Shown here: piece by piece, positions 1 to 15,200 of the stretch
Numbering within the stretch: position 1 is the stretch's first letter
Layout of the letters: every line of letters begins with the position of its first letter
Assembly (NCBI GenBank): GCA_020796225.1
Contig: CM036756.1
Location: 66,151,152-66,215,151 of the forward strand
From: Arion vulgaris
Taxonomy: Eukaryota > Mollusca > Gastropoda > Stylommatophora > Arionidae
Reading direction: 5' to 3'
Length of the DNA stretch: 64,000 nucleotides
Made by a program: the position numbers and the translations under genes
The notes under the pieces: generated by a model
Told to the model about the DNA's origin: nothing
What the model saw: only the letters and a program-made list of their open reading frames with translations
Databases searched by the model: none

Positions 1-156
1 CAATGAATTAGACAAGACATAACGCTCATGTGACATCTACACTGACAAGCTATGAAATACAACACAGAATAAATACCAAACTTGTATTAACTTCCTTAGA
101 ACAAGACAACAATGTTAATGTAAATAGTCATCACATGCATGCCTGGTATAACTCAC

Positions 157-232
157 CATATGTTTTCTCTTATCATGCTGTGTGTCTTGATTATCATCTG
201 AAGATACATCCCCTGTGTCTATGACCAGACCA
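157..232 (-). CDS. IPO11: IPO11 exon 25 (codons 892-917), last exon in window
   Basis: Encodes an acidic segment, [19 protein letters not shown], corresponding to the human EDEEPPTEQDKRKKML region. Acceptor TTCAG at 233, donor GTGAGT at 156. No further IPO11 coding sequence is seen in 1-156, so the final exon lies left of the window. Confidence 0.88.
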
Positions 233-3200
233 CTGAAAAAATAAATGGAGATCAAATACAACAAACAATATTAGACTGGCTCATCATGATATGGCTTAAT
301 TCTTGGTAGCAGAATGTTTGAGAAAAAAAGAAAAGAAGATTGTCAGCATATAAAGTTATCAATTACTGGATTCTCAATATATTTTAGTTGCCATAAATTA
401 CAACAAAATAATTTTAAGATCATGTTCTTCTAACATAAAATAACAGTGTAGAAGTGTAGCAACCACATAAAATAATAAATAACTATTGTAAAAATGATAG
501 GAAAGTGAAATATAATCTGTAATGAATTGTTTCAACTTACTCTATCATTGTACCCTCATCATCCACTCGGCAAACATCATGAAGGACTTCAACAAGACAG
601 TTTATTAAAACAGCAAATCTGTTCATCACAATGCTTTGAAATAAAAGCAAACAAAATTCAGCAATTTTTGAAAACATGGATAAGAACAATTAAAAAAAAA
701 AAAAAATACAGGCTTTCATAAATTGGTCTGAAATAGATGTTTGGGTCCTTATAGTAAAAGTGATAGCATGCAACTGCAGTATATATTAATCTTGGTTTTG
801 ATGCTGTATTGGGTTGATTTCCAGACCGTCTGAAGGGTCATGACTGCAATTCGAGCCTTACTCAGTCAGCTTGTAATGTCAGATTCAATACATCTGTCCA
901 GTACCGACCGATATATAGATAAGGTAGATTATTTTCATTTCTCAAATTGAGTCATTATATTAATGCAGTCTATTCAGTGGGTCAATAATACATCAAACAC
1001 AGAATCAGTGAAAAATGATACTTTGTAGGGTAAAAGAACTGTAACGGCCCTTCATTTCTTACAAGAAAGTTTCAAACATGACATCGCCTGAGTGGTTACC
1101 GGGACCCAAATTTGAGGTGTAAAGAATAGAACCAGTTACCTGCCAGGCATGTTGTAAGAGGCAACTAAGGAGGTTTGGTTGAAATCAGATGCACATGTCC
1201 TAAATGTGTAGAAGTCAACATGCTGCCTTGCAGGACGGCTGGGGACAGACAAAGGCTAACGGAGAGTGAACCCAGTAAACGTTGGCTGAATCCGGACACA
1301 TCGACGAAGGATAAGCACCAGAGCTCCAAATGGCGCTGAAGATGTGACGAAACCCACCCATGCTAAGGCTGCATGAATCAGATTTCCACATGAATGAATT
1401 TATGGAGAGATCTGGTACATCGGTCTTTTAGGTGATCGCGTGAGAGAAACAAGACATAAAGCTACGGGTTACGAATACACAGTCTGATAACCGGTAAAGT
1501 CAGACTAAGGCAGATGGCTAGTCTAAAATGAAGCAGATGACAGTCACAACTCACACATAATACCCTCAATATAGATGAGACTGCAGTAAAATACCCTACA
1601 TTTTTATCCACAACTTTATAACTTGCCAGTGGTATGAGTCAACTCTGTCACCCCTAAGAGCAATCAGATCTCACACCAACCTGCTGCCTTGCAGGTCGGC
1701 TGGGACAGCCAAAGGCTGACGGAGAGCGAACCGAGTAAACGCTGGCTGAAACGGACACATCGCCGAAGGATAAGCACCAGAGTTCCAAATGACGCTGAAT
1801 GATGTGACGTAAAAAACCGTTCTTGGCAAAGTTTGTTTATATATCACAACAAGAATGATCAAAATGGCTGAAAAGACAGATCGAAGGAGAAGATCTCACA
1901 CCATTAGTTAGTTAGCCAATTTTCCTCATAACTTGTGACACAAGATACTTCTACAAAGACCCTTGATGCTCCTTTGTAGCCTCCAGCAGTGTATTTCATC
2001 TTCCTGTGTGCGCCTTTAAGTTCTTTTTTTCTCCGGTGCCCAAGTGTTGCGGTATGTCTTCTTCTTCAAACGCTCTGTATCGACCAACCACTTGTTAAAC
2101 CACTCTTTGTGATTTGTATATTATCTGAACCTAAGAGCGATTGTACGCTGTATCAGTTACAAGTAGGCCAGCACATTCGATATATGCGACGCTTTTGATT
2201 TACTAAGGTAGCTTTACTAGGGTTCTACCTCAGTCGCCTCTTACGACATGCCTTGTAATTCACAGTGTTACTATTCTTTGCTTCCATTGTGGGCCCCGGG
2301 AACACACAGGTGGCGGGTATGTCAAGGTTTAATCTCATGACAAGTCCCAGCCGTTTTCATTATCTTCTTTGATGAATATTTTCTATGCTTTCTAAACTGG
2401 TGTTTAGGATATGTTATCTAATCTATTTGCTTGACACTTTACTTGTCGGATTTGACATCATGATTTGAAATCAGCTGATGTGATATTATCAAATTGAGTT
2501 TTATGTTTCTAAAGTCTTATCATTTACCCAACTGTACAAATTTTGGTCTTACTGGACAATATTTCCTCAGGGTTACGACTAACAATCCAAATCTATAAAA
2601 TGGCTTTGCTAAAAAAGCTCAAATTAAAAACTGATGTAGTGTTCGAAACTATTTTAACACTATATTCCATTAGTAATGCTGAATTGAAAAAATAATTTAA
2701 AATGTTGGCGAGAAGTTGCATCCCTGTTCCATTGGTAATGGAAAGAAATAAGATGATAAATTGCAAAGCACTGTTACCTGTAGTTCTGAGGTAACAGTGA
2801 TGCCAGTGATAAGGCAGACAACTTCCGCCTCTCCGGCTGAGTTATTATGTCGAAGCGGTCTGTCCAGTGATCCAACAAGGCTCCAAACACAGAATCAGTC
2901 TGAAAATGTAGGGAACAACTAAAATGTTTACTGTGAGTACAACTGTAATTGAGAGTGGTAGAAGTAAATTATCTTGAACTTCTTTTCCTTGGACACGCAA
3001 AGACAAAGCAGTTAGTGACTAACATGTCCTGTGTTGTTTTCTAGATTTAGGTCCATGGCATTCTTTCGCAAAGGGTCGCAAATCTTATCAACACTGTACA
3101 TCTTCATCACTATTTTCTGTTAGGTTGCCTTTGGTCAGCCAGTATTTTGTCTTTCATCCAGTTCACTGCATATCAGCTGTTGTGATGGTTTCTGGATCAT

Positions 3201-6200
3201 TTCTGAGTATATGTCATAACCAGCTTCTGCATTAGTCTCTCATTTCATGAATGATTACTAGGTTTTAGAGAATTCAAGATGAAACTCATATAAATGTGAA
3301 GCTTACTATCCCATTTCATCATCATCATCAGGTGCCGTGCCGGCTGGCGTAGGCGATCATGGATCTCCACAAATCTCTGTAGTTGGTGTTTGCTATCAAC
3401 TCAAGATGTTGACGCTCTACTATGCAATGAAGTCAGGCTATCCAAAATTTTCTCTCTCTGTCTTCCTCTGTCTAGTCTATCCTTGATTTTACCGGTTGTC
3501 ACAATGTGTTCTAAACCTCCCATCCTCATCACAATCCAAATACAACTACTATGTTTTTTTTTTTTTTTTTCTTTCGTCGCTTTCAACTCAGACGAAGTTT
3601 CATCTCTGAAACTGATTTTTGCGTGAAAATCTGTTTTCCAATTTCTTACAATGGCAGCAGCGTGCACATTGTAAATTACTTTACACAGGCAGCCGTGTGC
3701 TCAATGTACTCGTAATTAGTATTCCTCGCCATACAGGCAGATTTTCTCCGACTTCAGAGGTACTCACGTTATCGTCCTGAGTAAGACCAGGGACTCGAAC
3801 AAATGCCGGACAGTAGGTTCGAACCCGAGCTATGAGGCGTCTCACAGCTAGCAGGCCGAGCTACTATCAACTACTCTAGGCAGTCCCCCCAACTACTATG
3901 TAAAACTCAAGACTTCAACCAATAAATTTCACACATAGTTATTCTGTTTTCTAAGTCAAGTATAGTCAAAGTTCATCTTTGTTCTGATGTCCACACATAG
4001 GGATAGAACAGTGATTGGTCAGTTTCATTCTATGAGAAATTTTAAAAAAGATAAAATCTGTGTATAATCAATTACTCAGTTCCTTCTTCTTCTCCTTTAT
4101 AATATAATGATAAATTCTATATTATTGTAAATTCATGAAGTGTGATGTTAACTACAACACACATCCAAGGTAGGTAGTCAAAGATAAATATGGCTTAATA
4201 TTGTATTCTCCAGTATATGGTACAAAAACAGGTTCTTTACTTATTGTAAATTATCATGATCCAAATTCTCTTCTTCGAACGCTCCTTATCGACCACTTGT
4301 TAGCCACATGTGTGATTTGTATGTGATCTGAGCCTAAGAGCGAGTGTACATTGTGCCACTTATGCACCTACAAGTAGGCTAGTACATCCGATTTCTGCGA
4401 TGCTTGTTTTTACTAGGGTAGCTTCCTAGGTCCTACATCAGTCGCTTCTTATATCATGCCTTGTAGGTCGCAGTGGTACTATTCTTTGCTTCCCTCGCGG
4501 CCCCAGCACTGTCACACATCCAGGGCTGGTAGTCAAAGAATAATATGGCCTAATATTGTATTCTCCAGTATATGGCACGAAAACAGGCTCTTTACTTATT
4601 GTAAATTATCATTATTCAAAAATGACTAATTGTATTTTAATGCAGTTGTGTGTTGAAAGTTGCAGTAAAGTTATATAACATTAGAACTCTGACAATAAAA
4701 TATAAATATTCAAGCTGTGAAACTGTTAGTTCAACAAATAATTTTCAGAGAAAAAAAAACAATTCAGTATCACATGATGCTTTAAAAAAATTCCAAGAAA
4801 TGTATTGCAATATAATCCCTAAATAAAAAATAAGCGATCACTTACATCTTTCCCAGACTCCTTTGCTACATGCTGGATAACTGACCACATGAATTCCTGG
4901 TTCTGGAGAAGGATCCGGGCAAACAAGCTCAGATGCATGGCTACCACCACACAATTTTCCTAAAATTATTGGAGTTGCTATTAGTCATATATTTATAACA
5001 ATATTTTAGCACATATATTATTGAGAATGATGAAATGGAAATGATTCTCTAAAGAAGATTACACCTGAGGGCATGATACCAGACTGATGGAGGGGAGGAA
5101 GATCAAGCAGAAGATGAGTGCAAGAATTCCCAGACGAGTTGAGTATAAATGCGGTAGATGTCAGACACCTCATGCAGGACACAGCAGCATTTAGAGCTGT
5201 CATTGGAGCCAAGTTCTGAAACGAGGCAAGCTAGATGATGATAGTGTACAGAAAACATGCAGAAGATCACTATGAAACAAACTATGACATCGACTGAAAG
5301 TGAGCGACAAATTTACCAGTTCTAGTTATCAACAACAAACCTTCATACAAATAGTTGACTAACACTTGGAAAATGACTAAAGATATAGAAAGCAAATTGA
5401 ATGCATTTGAAAATAGATGTCTGCCTAAAATAATGAATATAAAATGGAACAAATTCAGGAGAAGTGATGAAATCAGAGACATGTCTGGTCAACTACTAGT
5501 GTCAACTGTTATAAGATGGAGATGTGTTGGACACACCTTGAGGATAAATGATCAAAGAATATCAAAGCAGGCATTGAAGTGGGATGCAAAGGGTTCAAGA
5601 AAGAGAGGACAACCTAAGGAGAGGGCCCTGAAACGAACTTTGCTGAGAGAGACAAGAAATATCGGTTTCAGTCCCATGGAGGAGATTGAGCAAGTTGCAC
5701 AGGATAGAGCGGTATGGATAAATTACTTGCAGGCACTATGTAACATATAACGGTACGAGAGGAATTATTATTATTATTAACACTTGATTACTGATACCTA
5801 ATAATGCACTGTGTTAGCACACCTTAGGTGAGTTGGATTTGGTGATTTGTAAGTTAAAAATCTAAATTCATTACTTTCTTTAAATAGACAGTAACAAAAA
5901 ATGAAAAATTTCTACCTATTTCTTAGTTATGCTCAGCGAGTAGGCTCGCAAATAGCAAAATTGATAACACTTCACTATTGACCATGTGATGTGGAAATTC
6001 CTGGGTTCAAGTCCAGCTTGGCCAATACACTTTGGTGTACATGTGGTAGGTTATTGGACTACATGATACTGATCCTTTACTTGAGGGACTAAATATTTCT
6101 TCTTCGAACGCTCCATATCGACTACTTGTTAACCACTCTGCGTGATTTGTATGTGATCTAAGAGCGATTGTACGTTGTGCCAGTTATGCGCCTACAAGAA

Positions 6201-9200
6201 GGCCAGCACATGGATGTTCTGCAATGCTTTTATTTACTAGGGTAGCTTCCCTAGGTCCTACATCAGTCACCTCTTACGATGTATATGCCTTGTAGATCAC
6301 AGTGGTACTATTCTTTGCTTCCATTGTGGGCCCAGAATCTCACAGGCGTAAATATCTCTAAAGTTGGAGTAAGGTGCACATGAATGGCGACGGACACTGG
6401 TGATAAGGAAATCAAGCCTTCACGTAAAATTCAGTAAGATGTGCCAAGACTATGCTTGACTTCACAGCAAACAAATGAATAAATGCTCTACGAGTTCACA
6501 TTCACCGAATGCATTTAAAACCATATCCATAATACTTTTTAACAACAGTTAAAACACAATAGACCTACCTCCCCATCCAAAATTGTTTTGATGATTCCTG
6601 GAAGCATGGCTTGAAAAACTGAAGGACCTTCAATGGGAAATGCTTTCAGAACTAACTCCACAGACTGATGAAAAGAAGGTTATTTTTAGGCTGTTTGTAA
6701 AAAAGACTACTAATTTTTTTCAAAGTATTGAAAAGCACTAACAACCACTGATGCTAAAACTTATTGTTCCCAATGGAGTACATGGCCGCAAATGTTAATC
6801 TCCATCAAATTTTATTCTGGACCAACATCTTCAGCCTTGCCCCTTGAGTATTCATCCTGTCTGACCTACTTTTCTACTGTTCTGCACCAGGTATTATTTA
6901 GCATTAGCACTGCTCTCTGTATTTGAATGTCATAGTCAAGTGTATATTCTGCAATTATTTTCTGAGAGTGTGTCCAGTTCATAACCTCTTTCTCTTTTTA
7001 ACCTTCAGTTATATTTAAAAGGGTTTAAAAGCCGAAGGATTTACTTCATTGCACTGGGTTTTACCCCATACGGCTCGGTCCTCTCCGCAGAAATGGCACG
7101 CCACCTGCCGAGAGTATTGCACAAAGCACGAACTCCATAGCTCCAGCAACAATCCTAGGGGTCTCTTGAAAAAACTGCGCTCGTAGACAGAATGGTGCGG
7201 TCCGGACTCGAACCCACGACCTACAAGTCACAAGGCAAAGGGCGTAACCACCTAGCCACAGAGACCCCCCTTCAGTTATATTGGTTTGTAATTGCTCTCT
7301 TTCACAACTCTGTATTTCTCACATCTGGCAAACTTTTCTAAGAGTGTGCAACAGAGACATCTGGTTGTGAATTTCTGCAGCTTGGATATGATATTCTTGG
7401 TAATATAACAAGACATATACTACATTTGTGTTGAATAGTTTAAACTTAATATCTCCATCGACAAACATCAATTAAAGCAAGTTAAAGACTTTACATATAT
7501 AGGCAGCATTTTTTCAGCAAATGGAAGAATAACTAATGGAATCCAATATAAATGCAATAAATCACTTCAGATGTCTCTCAGTGTGTGACAACTAACGACA
7601 CCAGTTCTATGTTGGTTTACTATTCTTCTTTGGCTTCCAGTATGAATTTTTTGTCAACAACAGCACATTTGATCTAGTATTCTTGCACTCTGGTTTGGGT
7701 TGCTGATTTATCCAATTTCTTTGATTGTTGACACATTCTCCTTTGGGCAATTCAGAATATCAGCCTGGTTCAGTGCATGTCCTGGTTCAGTGCTCGTTCG
7801 CTGTCAACAGCAGTAAACTCTGCAAGCATAACAGCACATTAATTTCACCCCTCTTATGCAGAAAGGTATGCCATATGAGTAGGAAGTTCATTCATTGAGG
7901 ATCTTCGCAGGTGCAACAGTTTTTGCATCTGTACTGGAGTCTTCCTTAGTGTTTCTTGTCAGCGTGTACTGACGGTTTGTTTTGGTTTGCACAATTAATT
8001 ATATACTGTAGATATAAAAAAAACATTTTGCCATCATACTGCTGACCACTTAGAAGATTACAATCTTAGTGAAGTACTAGCTCTTTAGTATTAATGATGA
8101 CACCTAAGGCTACATTCAAATAATGAAACTATAAGGGAAGACTGCAGTAAAACTATGTAGCAATGGCAAAACAGGTAAAAGTACTGTAATTTTACAAAAT
8201 AAAAAAACAATACTATCGTTATTGTTTTTATATAACTACAGTACTTTATTTTTACGTGTTCACCATAAATAATGAAACTACAGGTTTATATTTACCCTTA
8301 ATATCAGCACCATTCCTTCTGTTCGAATGTCTGTCATTAAACTCAACATTGAGGTGCCAAGAACTTCAGAATATGCCTGATTAAAAGTAAGAAAAAAAAA
8401 GAAAGTCAAGTTATGATTACTAATGTTCATTAAATCTGGTGAACACAAAGCAAATAGAACAGAAAAATAAACAGCAAATAAAACAGAAAGATGATCAATG
8501 CAGGTTAAGGTACAGTATGAATGGGTAATCAGCATTCTGACCTCAAGAAACTGTATTGGCTTTACATGAAGGTGAGGAATAACAATTAAAGAGTTGATAA
8601 ATAAGCTGAAATGCCCGCCATTGCAAGTGGGAGTTGTATGGACAGGGCAGAAATCATAAATGCCATCTGTTCTAAGCATGTGGAAACAGAATTAGAGACA
8701 TTGCACCGCTTCATTGAAATTTGGGTTGAATGTGAACACGCACAACAGTGATACATGCAGGTGTAGTGAAAGAAAATATGCCAACCAAAAGTGAGCGTGG
8801 GAACATTGAGATTGTCGCTGCATTGGAGGATGAAGTATGTATGCAATTGTCCAACGTGTGAAAATGCACATCAGGAAAACTTATCCGAGTTATCAGCAAT
8901 TACATGTTAAACATCATGTGGAGAAACATCATATACGCACATATTAATACCACAGCTCCAGGTACGTTTTCATAATCCTATATGAAGGATAAGCCAGATG
9001 CCTTTTCCATCTCAGTGTTCAAGTTTTTTTTAAATTTCTGGTCTTATAGGATGTCTATATTTTTCATTTTCTCTGTCCAGTGTGGTCTTAAGAATTTTTC
9101 TGTAGCACTTTGTTTCCAAAAGTTTAATTTTTGTCTAAATGTTTATGCATGGGTCCATGATTCACATCCATATTTTGCCCTAGAAAACATGCATTTATTT

Positions 9201-12200
9201 AGCTCTTCGTACTATTTCACCTTGGAATTGCTATAAAAATTGTAACGCGAGACTAACCTGCATAAATTCTCTTGCTCCAAGTAAGACATAGCACTGTATT
9301 ATCTTTAAGCAAACTCTCAGGTTTTCTGTGCCGAGCTCTGAAATAATAATACAAACTGTAGTCTAGCTCGTGTATTTCTTGAAAAAAAGGTCCAAAGGCG
9401 AAAAACTGACTTCATTACACTGGATTTTACCCCATATGGCTCCATCCCTGCCAGAAGAAAATCAGAGTTTTGCACAAAGCATGAACTCCGTAGCTCCAGC
9501 AACAGACTTGGGGATCTCATTGCCTCTCAAGTAGGAGAAGGCGTGCTTGTATGGCAGGGAACACTAAAAAAAAAAGGAAAACAGGCCTCCACGCAAAAAT
9601 CAGTCAGAAGCGCCATACCAGATCCAATGATAAAAATTGCACATGTGACTTTGAATTCAAACCCCCAACCTGTATTATATTTCTTGAGTTATTGAATAGT
9701 TGTCCCAGTCGAACAAATTTCCTATAAGTTAATCCAGGTTAAAGGGTTGCCAGGGGGTTATTTTAGTTTCAGCAAAAGGTACTTCGGTTAAAAGTAACTG
9801 CATTCAGGCAAAACCCAACAATGTAGATCAGTTTCTGTCAGCAGGTTTTTGTTGAAAGTGCAGACAACAGAGTGCATTCTCTGCAGTTTATGTCATGGTT
9901 CTGAATTGATTTCTCCGAGTTAAGTTCTCACTTGGAACTACTAAACCAGACCCTGATAATGGTATATTTGGTTTGAGAAGCCAGTTCTCTAGCCACTTTG
10001 CCATGATCCCTATAATGTTTGCAGATATAAAAAGTCAAAATTATCAGAGACAAAAGGTAATGCAACTTTAAAATCTACTAATGTGAAAAACAAAGAACTG
10101 TATATTACATTAGGTCATTTGTAATATTCACAAGGTACTGTAATAACAATTCTGCCACAACGGTACCAGAAACATATATATGAAATATATTAAAATGGCT
10201 GGTTAATAGTAAAATATATAAGTGACGATTAGATAAAAACTAGCATTTGATACCTAAGGTTTACATCAGTAGTAGTTAAAAATCACTCATACTAAAAATA
10301 ACTGAGTGGTCAAGGTAAAATGCTGACATGGACAATTCCGTATTCTGGACAAAGTAGACAGACGACATTTGTCCATTGTGGCCTTCATGATGACCATGGC
10401 CAACATTTTCATTAGACTCAAAGATTATAAAGACAACTGATTTATTAGACAAAATAATAGCTGACTAAGGTGATCAGAGGAAATAACTGATATTAGTATG
10501 TATCTATAATATGAACAGAACCCATTTGAATGCTAACATACCAAGAAGAGCTGGCATATTCCCAAAGAGTTTGAGCAGCTCGGGTGACATCACTGGGGCA
10601 TTGATCAATGTGACATACCAAAGTTCTAGACCATCCTCCATAAGGTACACATGAGGCTCCTGAGTTGTGTCTGTGCTGATGGCAATAGCTGGCAGGATAA
10701 ACTGCCATAACTGAGTGGACTCTGAACTGTAGCCCTGGGACAAAAAACAGATTGAATAATAACTGAAAGTGTATGAAATTTATTCGCAAATTTCAAGTAC
10801 TTGTGACATCAACGTCCAATAGTATTCTATGATGAGCGTCGGAGTCGATTTGTAGTAGAAAATCATATTTATTTATATGGTATCTTCAGGTTTTTGTATG
10901 GAGCAATTACATGTCTTTGTCAATCAAGTGCCATGCCTGCCGGCGTAGGCGATCATGTCTCTCCACAACTCTCTTTGCTTGGTGCATGTAATCAGTTCTG
11001 ACGTCGATATTTTGTCGAACCATGATGTCAGGCCATCCAACATCTTCTCCCTCTGTCTTCCACGATCTCTCCTTCCCTGAATTTTACCTGTAGTCACCAA
11101 ATGTTCTAAACCTTCTCTTCGCATTATATGCCCGAAGAACCTTGATTGTCGGATTCTTATTCTTTTGATAAGGTTTCTTTGTGTGCAGGCCTGATTTAAA
11201 ACCTCCACGTTTGTTTTCTTTGCTGTCCATGGAATTCTCAACATTCTTCTGTAAAACCACATCTCTGTGGCTTCCAATGATCGTATTGATTGTTTGTTCA
11301 GTGTCCATGATTCGCTGCCATACATAAGAATTGGTTCAATATAGCATTGGAGTACTCGTTTCGCAGTGTCATTGGTAGTGAGTTCACGCATAGTGTGTTC
11401 TTCATTTTCATAAAAGCTGCTTTCGTTTGAGCTATTCTACTCCTAATCTCTGTTGTACATCTTCCATCTGGTGTTAAGAATGTTCCTAGATACTTGAATC
11501 GATGGACTTGTTTCAGTGTTGTGTTATTTATTTTGATATTGCATGTTGGTGTTTCTTGTTTCTTGGAGACAACCATAACCTCTGTTTTCTTTATATTCAT
11601 GCTTAATCCTTTCTTTTCACTTTCTCTTACTAGTATGTCTATCAAGTCTTGCAGATCGTGTTCATTTGTAGCCATGAGAATTGTGTCATCAGCGTACCTT
11701 AGGTTGTTTATATTTTGTCCACCGACTGCTATTCCTGTCTTTTCTTCTATAGATCTCATGATGTTTTCACTATATAAGTTGAATAGGTCTGGTGAGTACG
11801 CACCCTTGTCGTACTCCTAACTGTATCGCCTGATAGATTCCAATCTTACTCTCTAGTCTAATGGCTGCGGTTTGTTGCCAGTACAAATTCTTGATCAGTC
11901 TAAGATCTTTACCATCAATATTTATATTTTCTAACATGCTGATTATTTCTCCATGTTTTACTTTATCGAAAGCTTTCGCGTAGTCTATGAAACATAGGTA
12001 TAAGTCCAACTTCATTTCTATTGATCTTTCCATTATTGTTCTTATTGTATATATTGCGTTGTTTGTTCCTCTTCGTTCAACAAAGCCACATTGTTCTTCC
12101 TTAACTTCTGGTCTTATTTTGTTTCGACCTTCTCATAATAATGCTGAAAAGTAGTTTTGTTATGTGACTCATGAGGCTGATTGTGCGGTGTTCTTCGCAT

Positions 12201-15200
12201 TCTATCGTTCCTGCTTTCTTTGGTAGTGCTATAAAAATGGATTGTCGTAAATCTTTGGGTACATATCCAGTGTTGTAGATGTCATTGAATAATTTTGTTA
12301 AAACGCCTATGCCCAATTCGCCTGTTGCTTCTATTTCTTCTGTTGTTATGTTGTCTGGTCCTGGGGTTTTTCCTTTTTCGTGTGTCTTATGGCATTGATA
12401 ACTTCTGATGGAAGTATTTGTGGTCCTTCATGGTTGTAATTAATGTGTATTTCTTGTCTGTTATCACTGTATAAGTCCTTAATGTACTCTGTCCATCTTT
12501 CTATTTTCTTGTCTGTTTCCATCAGGATATCTCCTGTTTTGATTTTAAACATCCAGTAGTTTTACGTCTGCCAAGTAAGTTGTCTACGGTTTCGTATATT
12601 GATTTGGGGTTTTCTTTGTGTTCTGTTTCGATCTGTTTGCATTTTTCATTTAGCCACTCTTCTTTTGCTGTTTTACATTTTTGTCTTATCTCTTTATTGA
12701 TTCGATCGTATTCTGCTTTATTATGTTTGTTTTTCCTTCTATTTTCCATTAATTCCAAAATGTCTTCCGTCATCCATTTCTTCTTGATCCGTTGACATGT
12801 TGTGTGGGTTAGTTCCTTTGACGTTTGTTGGATTGATTCTTTAAGCATCTGCCATTGTTCTTCTATTGTTTCTATTTTTCCATAGCGTTATATCTGTTTT
12901 GTATAATGCGTTTAAATGAGTCTTTCACTTTTGTGTCAGTCTTGAGTGTTGAGGAGTTCGATATGATGTTTCTTGCGCCCTCTTTATCTTCTTCAGTTTT
13001 ATTCTTACTTTTCCTATCAGTAGTGTATGGTCACTGTCGCAATCTGCACCTGGTCTTGTTTTTATATTTAGTAGTCCATTTCGAAATCGTTTATTTATCA
13101 TAATATAGTCAATTTGATTGTGTGTGTTGTTATCTGGACTTCTCCATGTCCATAGTCTTCTCGGATGATGTTTAAACCAAGTGTTGCCAATTATCATGTT
13201 GTTTATTGTTGCCCATTCTATAAGTGTGTTCCCCTATCGTTTTTCTCTCCTAGGCCACATCCTCCAGTTGTCTCGTCTACCTTTTCAGAGCCTACCTTAG
13301 CATTGAAGTCACCCATTACAATTGTCACTTCATGAGCCTTGCACTGTTTCATAGCTATTTGTAACTGGTTGTAGAAATCATCTAGTTCTTCTTCTGTGCT
13401 ATCTGTGGCTAAGTCCTTGCCTTGCGACCTGAAGGTTGTGGGTTGAAACCGGACCGTGTTTTTCTGTTCACGGGTGCATTTTTTTCCACCCCAGGATTGT
13501 TGTCGGAACTGCAGAGTTCATGCTTTGTGCAATACTCTCGAAAGGTGGCGTGCCATTTCTGCAGAGAGGGACTGAGCCATATAGGGTAAAACTATATGGG
13601 AGATGTGTTATCAATGAAGTCAATCCTTTGGCTTTAAAAACGATTTTTTTAAAAACATGTCTTTGTCTACTAATGACAATAGATAACATCTCCACTATCA
13701 TTGAAGAAATTTAGAATCCAATACTGCATGAGTACCACTGGGCAGTGTGAGCATTATATTCCATCACGCCCGAGTGGTTACCGGGCCCAAATTTGGGGTG
13801 TAAAGAATAAAACCACTGTTACCTTATGCATGTTGTAAGAATCGACTAAGGAGGTTTGGCTGAAATGAAATGAGGTTTGGATGCACGTGTCCGCTAGGGA
13901 ATGCTAACCCGAAACAAATGCTTGCTGAAAACAGATCACCAGGCCGTAAGGTGCATAACATGGTGCAATGACCCTCACAATGAGGAATGGGATAACGGAT
14001 TCTACGGTTGCCAATCTGCCTCAGAGATTTAGCCATGCAGTAAAAATGTCATACCTACCATGACAAGGGTGGCCAAAACTTACTGCGGGAAGAGGTCTGC
14101 ACAAACTGGGAAGCAGAAATCATAGGAATTATATCCTACAGAACAGCCCCAAGTATGCAGACTTGAGAAGAGGTGGCCCATTTACACTAGCGTCCAAAAC
14201 AAACTGTAAGGCATGGATGATAATCTGAGGCAGACGGCTGCCTTTATTAGAGAATCCAAAATCCCAATATAGTGAGAAAGCAGTAGAAGAAGAAATTTTC
14301 CATCATGCTATCGCTCAAACCAAAGCATATTTATGGGTTACTGTGGATAAAAGACACCAAATGCACAAGAATACAAATGATGTTAAGGTTACGAGAATCA
14401 CTTGTGGAATGTTGTGGATGGCCCAAGCTGAGAGAACAATTAGCCAAGTGAACACAGTTGCGACCCTGCCAAAATGGGAAGAATGAATCCTGATACATCG
14501 TAGCATGGCCAACTACCACAACATTATCATTACTCTTGGAAGGGAGTGTAGAGATTGGGGCAACAAGAAGGCTGAACTCACAATTAAGCAGCTAATAGAA
14601 GTTAATACAAGTGATAATGATATTGTTTATATCGAACAATTTGTTCATCATGGTTTTATATATATATATGTATAAAATACTCTCTATAATAATTTGTTAA
14701 GTTTACACGTATATGTAATTCTTATATTACTGACCAAATTTTGGCACTTCAAAAAAAAATTATCAACTTCATTTTCGTGTTCTGGTTTCAAATAAATGCA
14801 CTAGATATATCTAGACTTTTGGAAACACTTCTGATATGTCGTCTAAACCAATAAACACATTTGGTTTACTTGGAATATGTTTCAAATCACCTGTACTAGA
14901 TGAATTAGGCTTGTCAGAATTGCACATCTCAGCATGTTGTGGTCCTCAGACTCCTTCCACAGCAGAGGTAGATACTGTACCAATGAGGCGATATATGGTC
15001 TGATTTTTGAACCCACTCTTTCTATGACAAACGACAGGACATGCAGCACATGCATCTGTAAATACATATTTATATTACAGTGCAGAATATAAGAAAACAT
15101 ATCCAGAAAGTACAGACAATATGAATAGCTGAAATTTAAAATAAACTTCCGTTAGTCAGTACACTTAATGTTACAAATTAATAGCATTATTTTCTTATGA

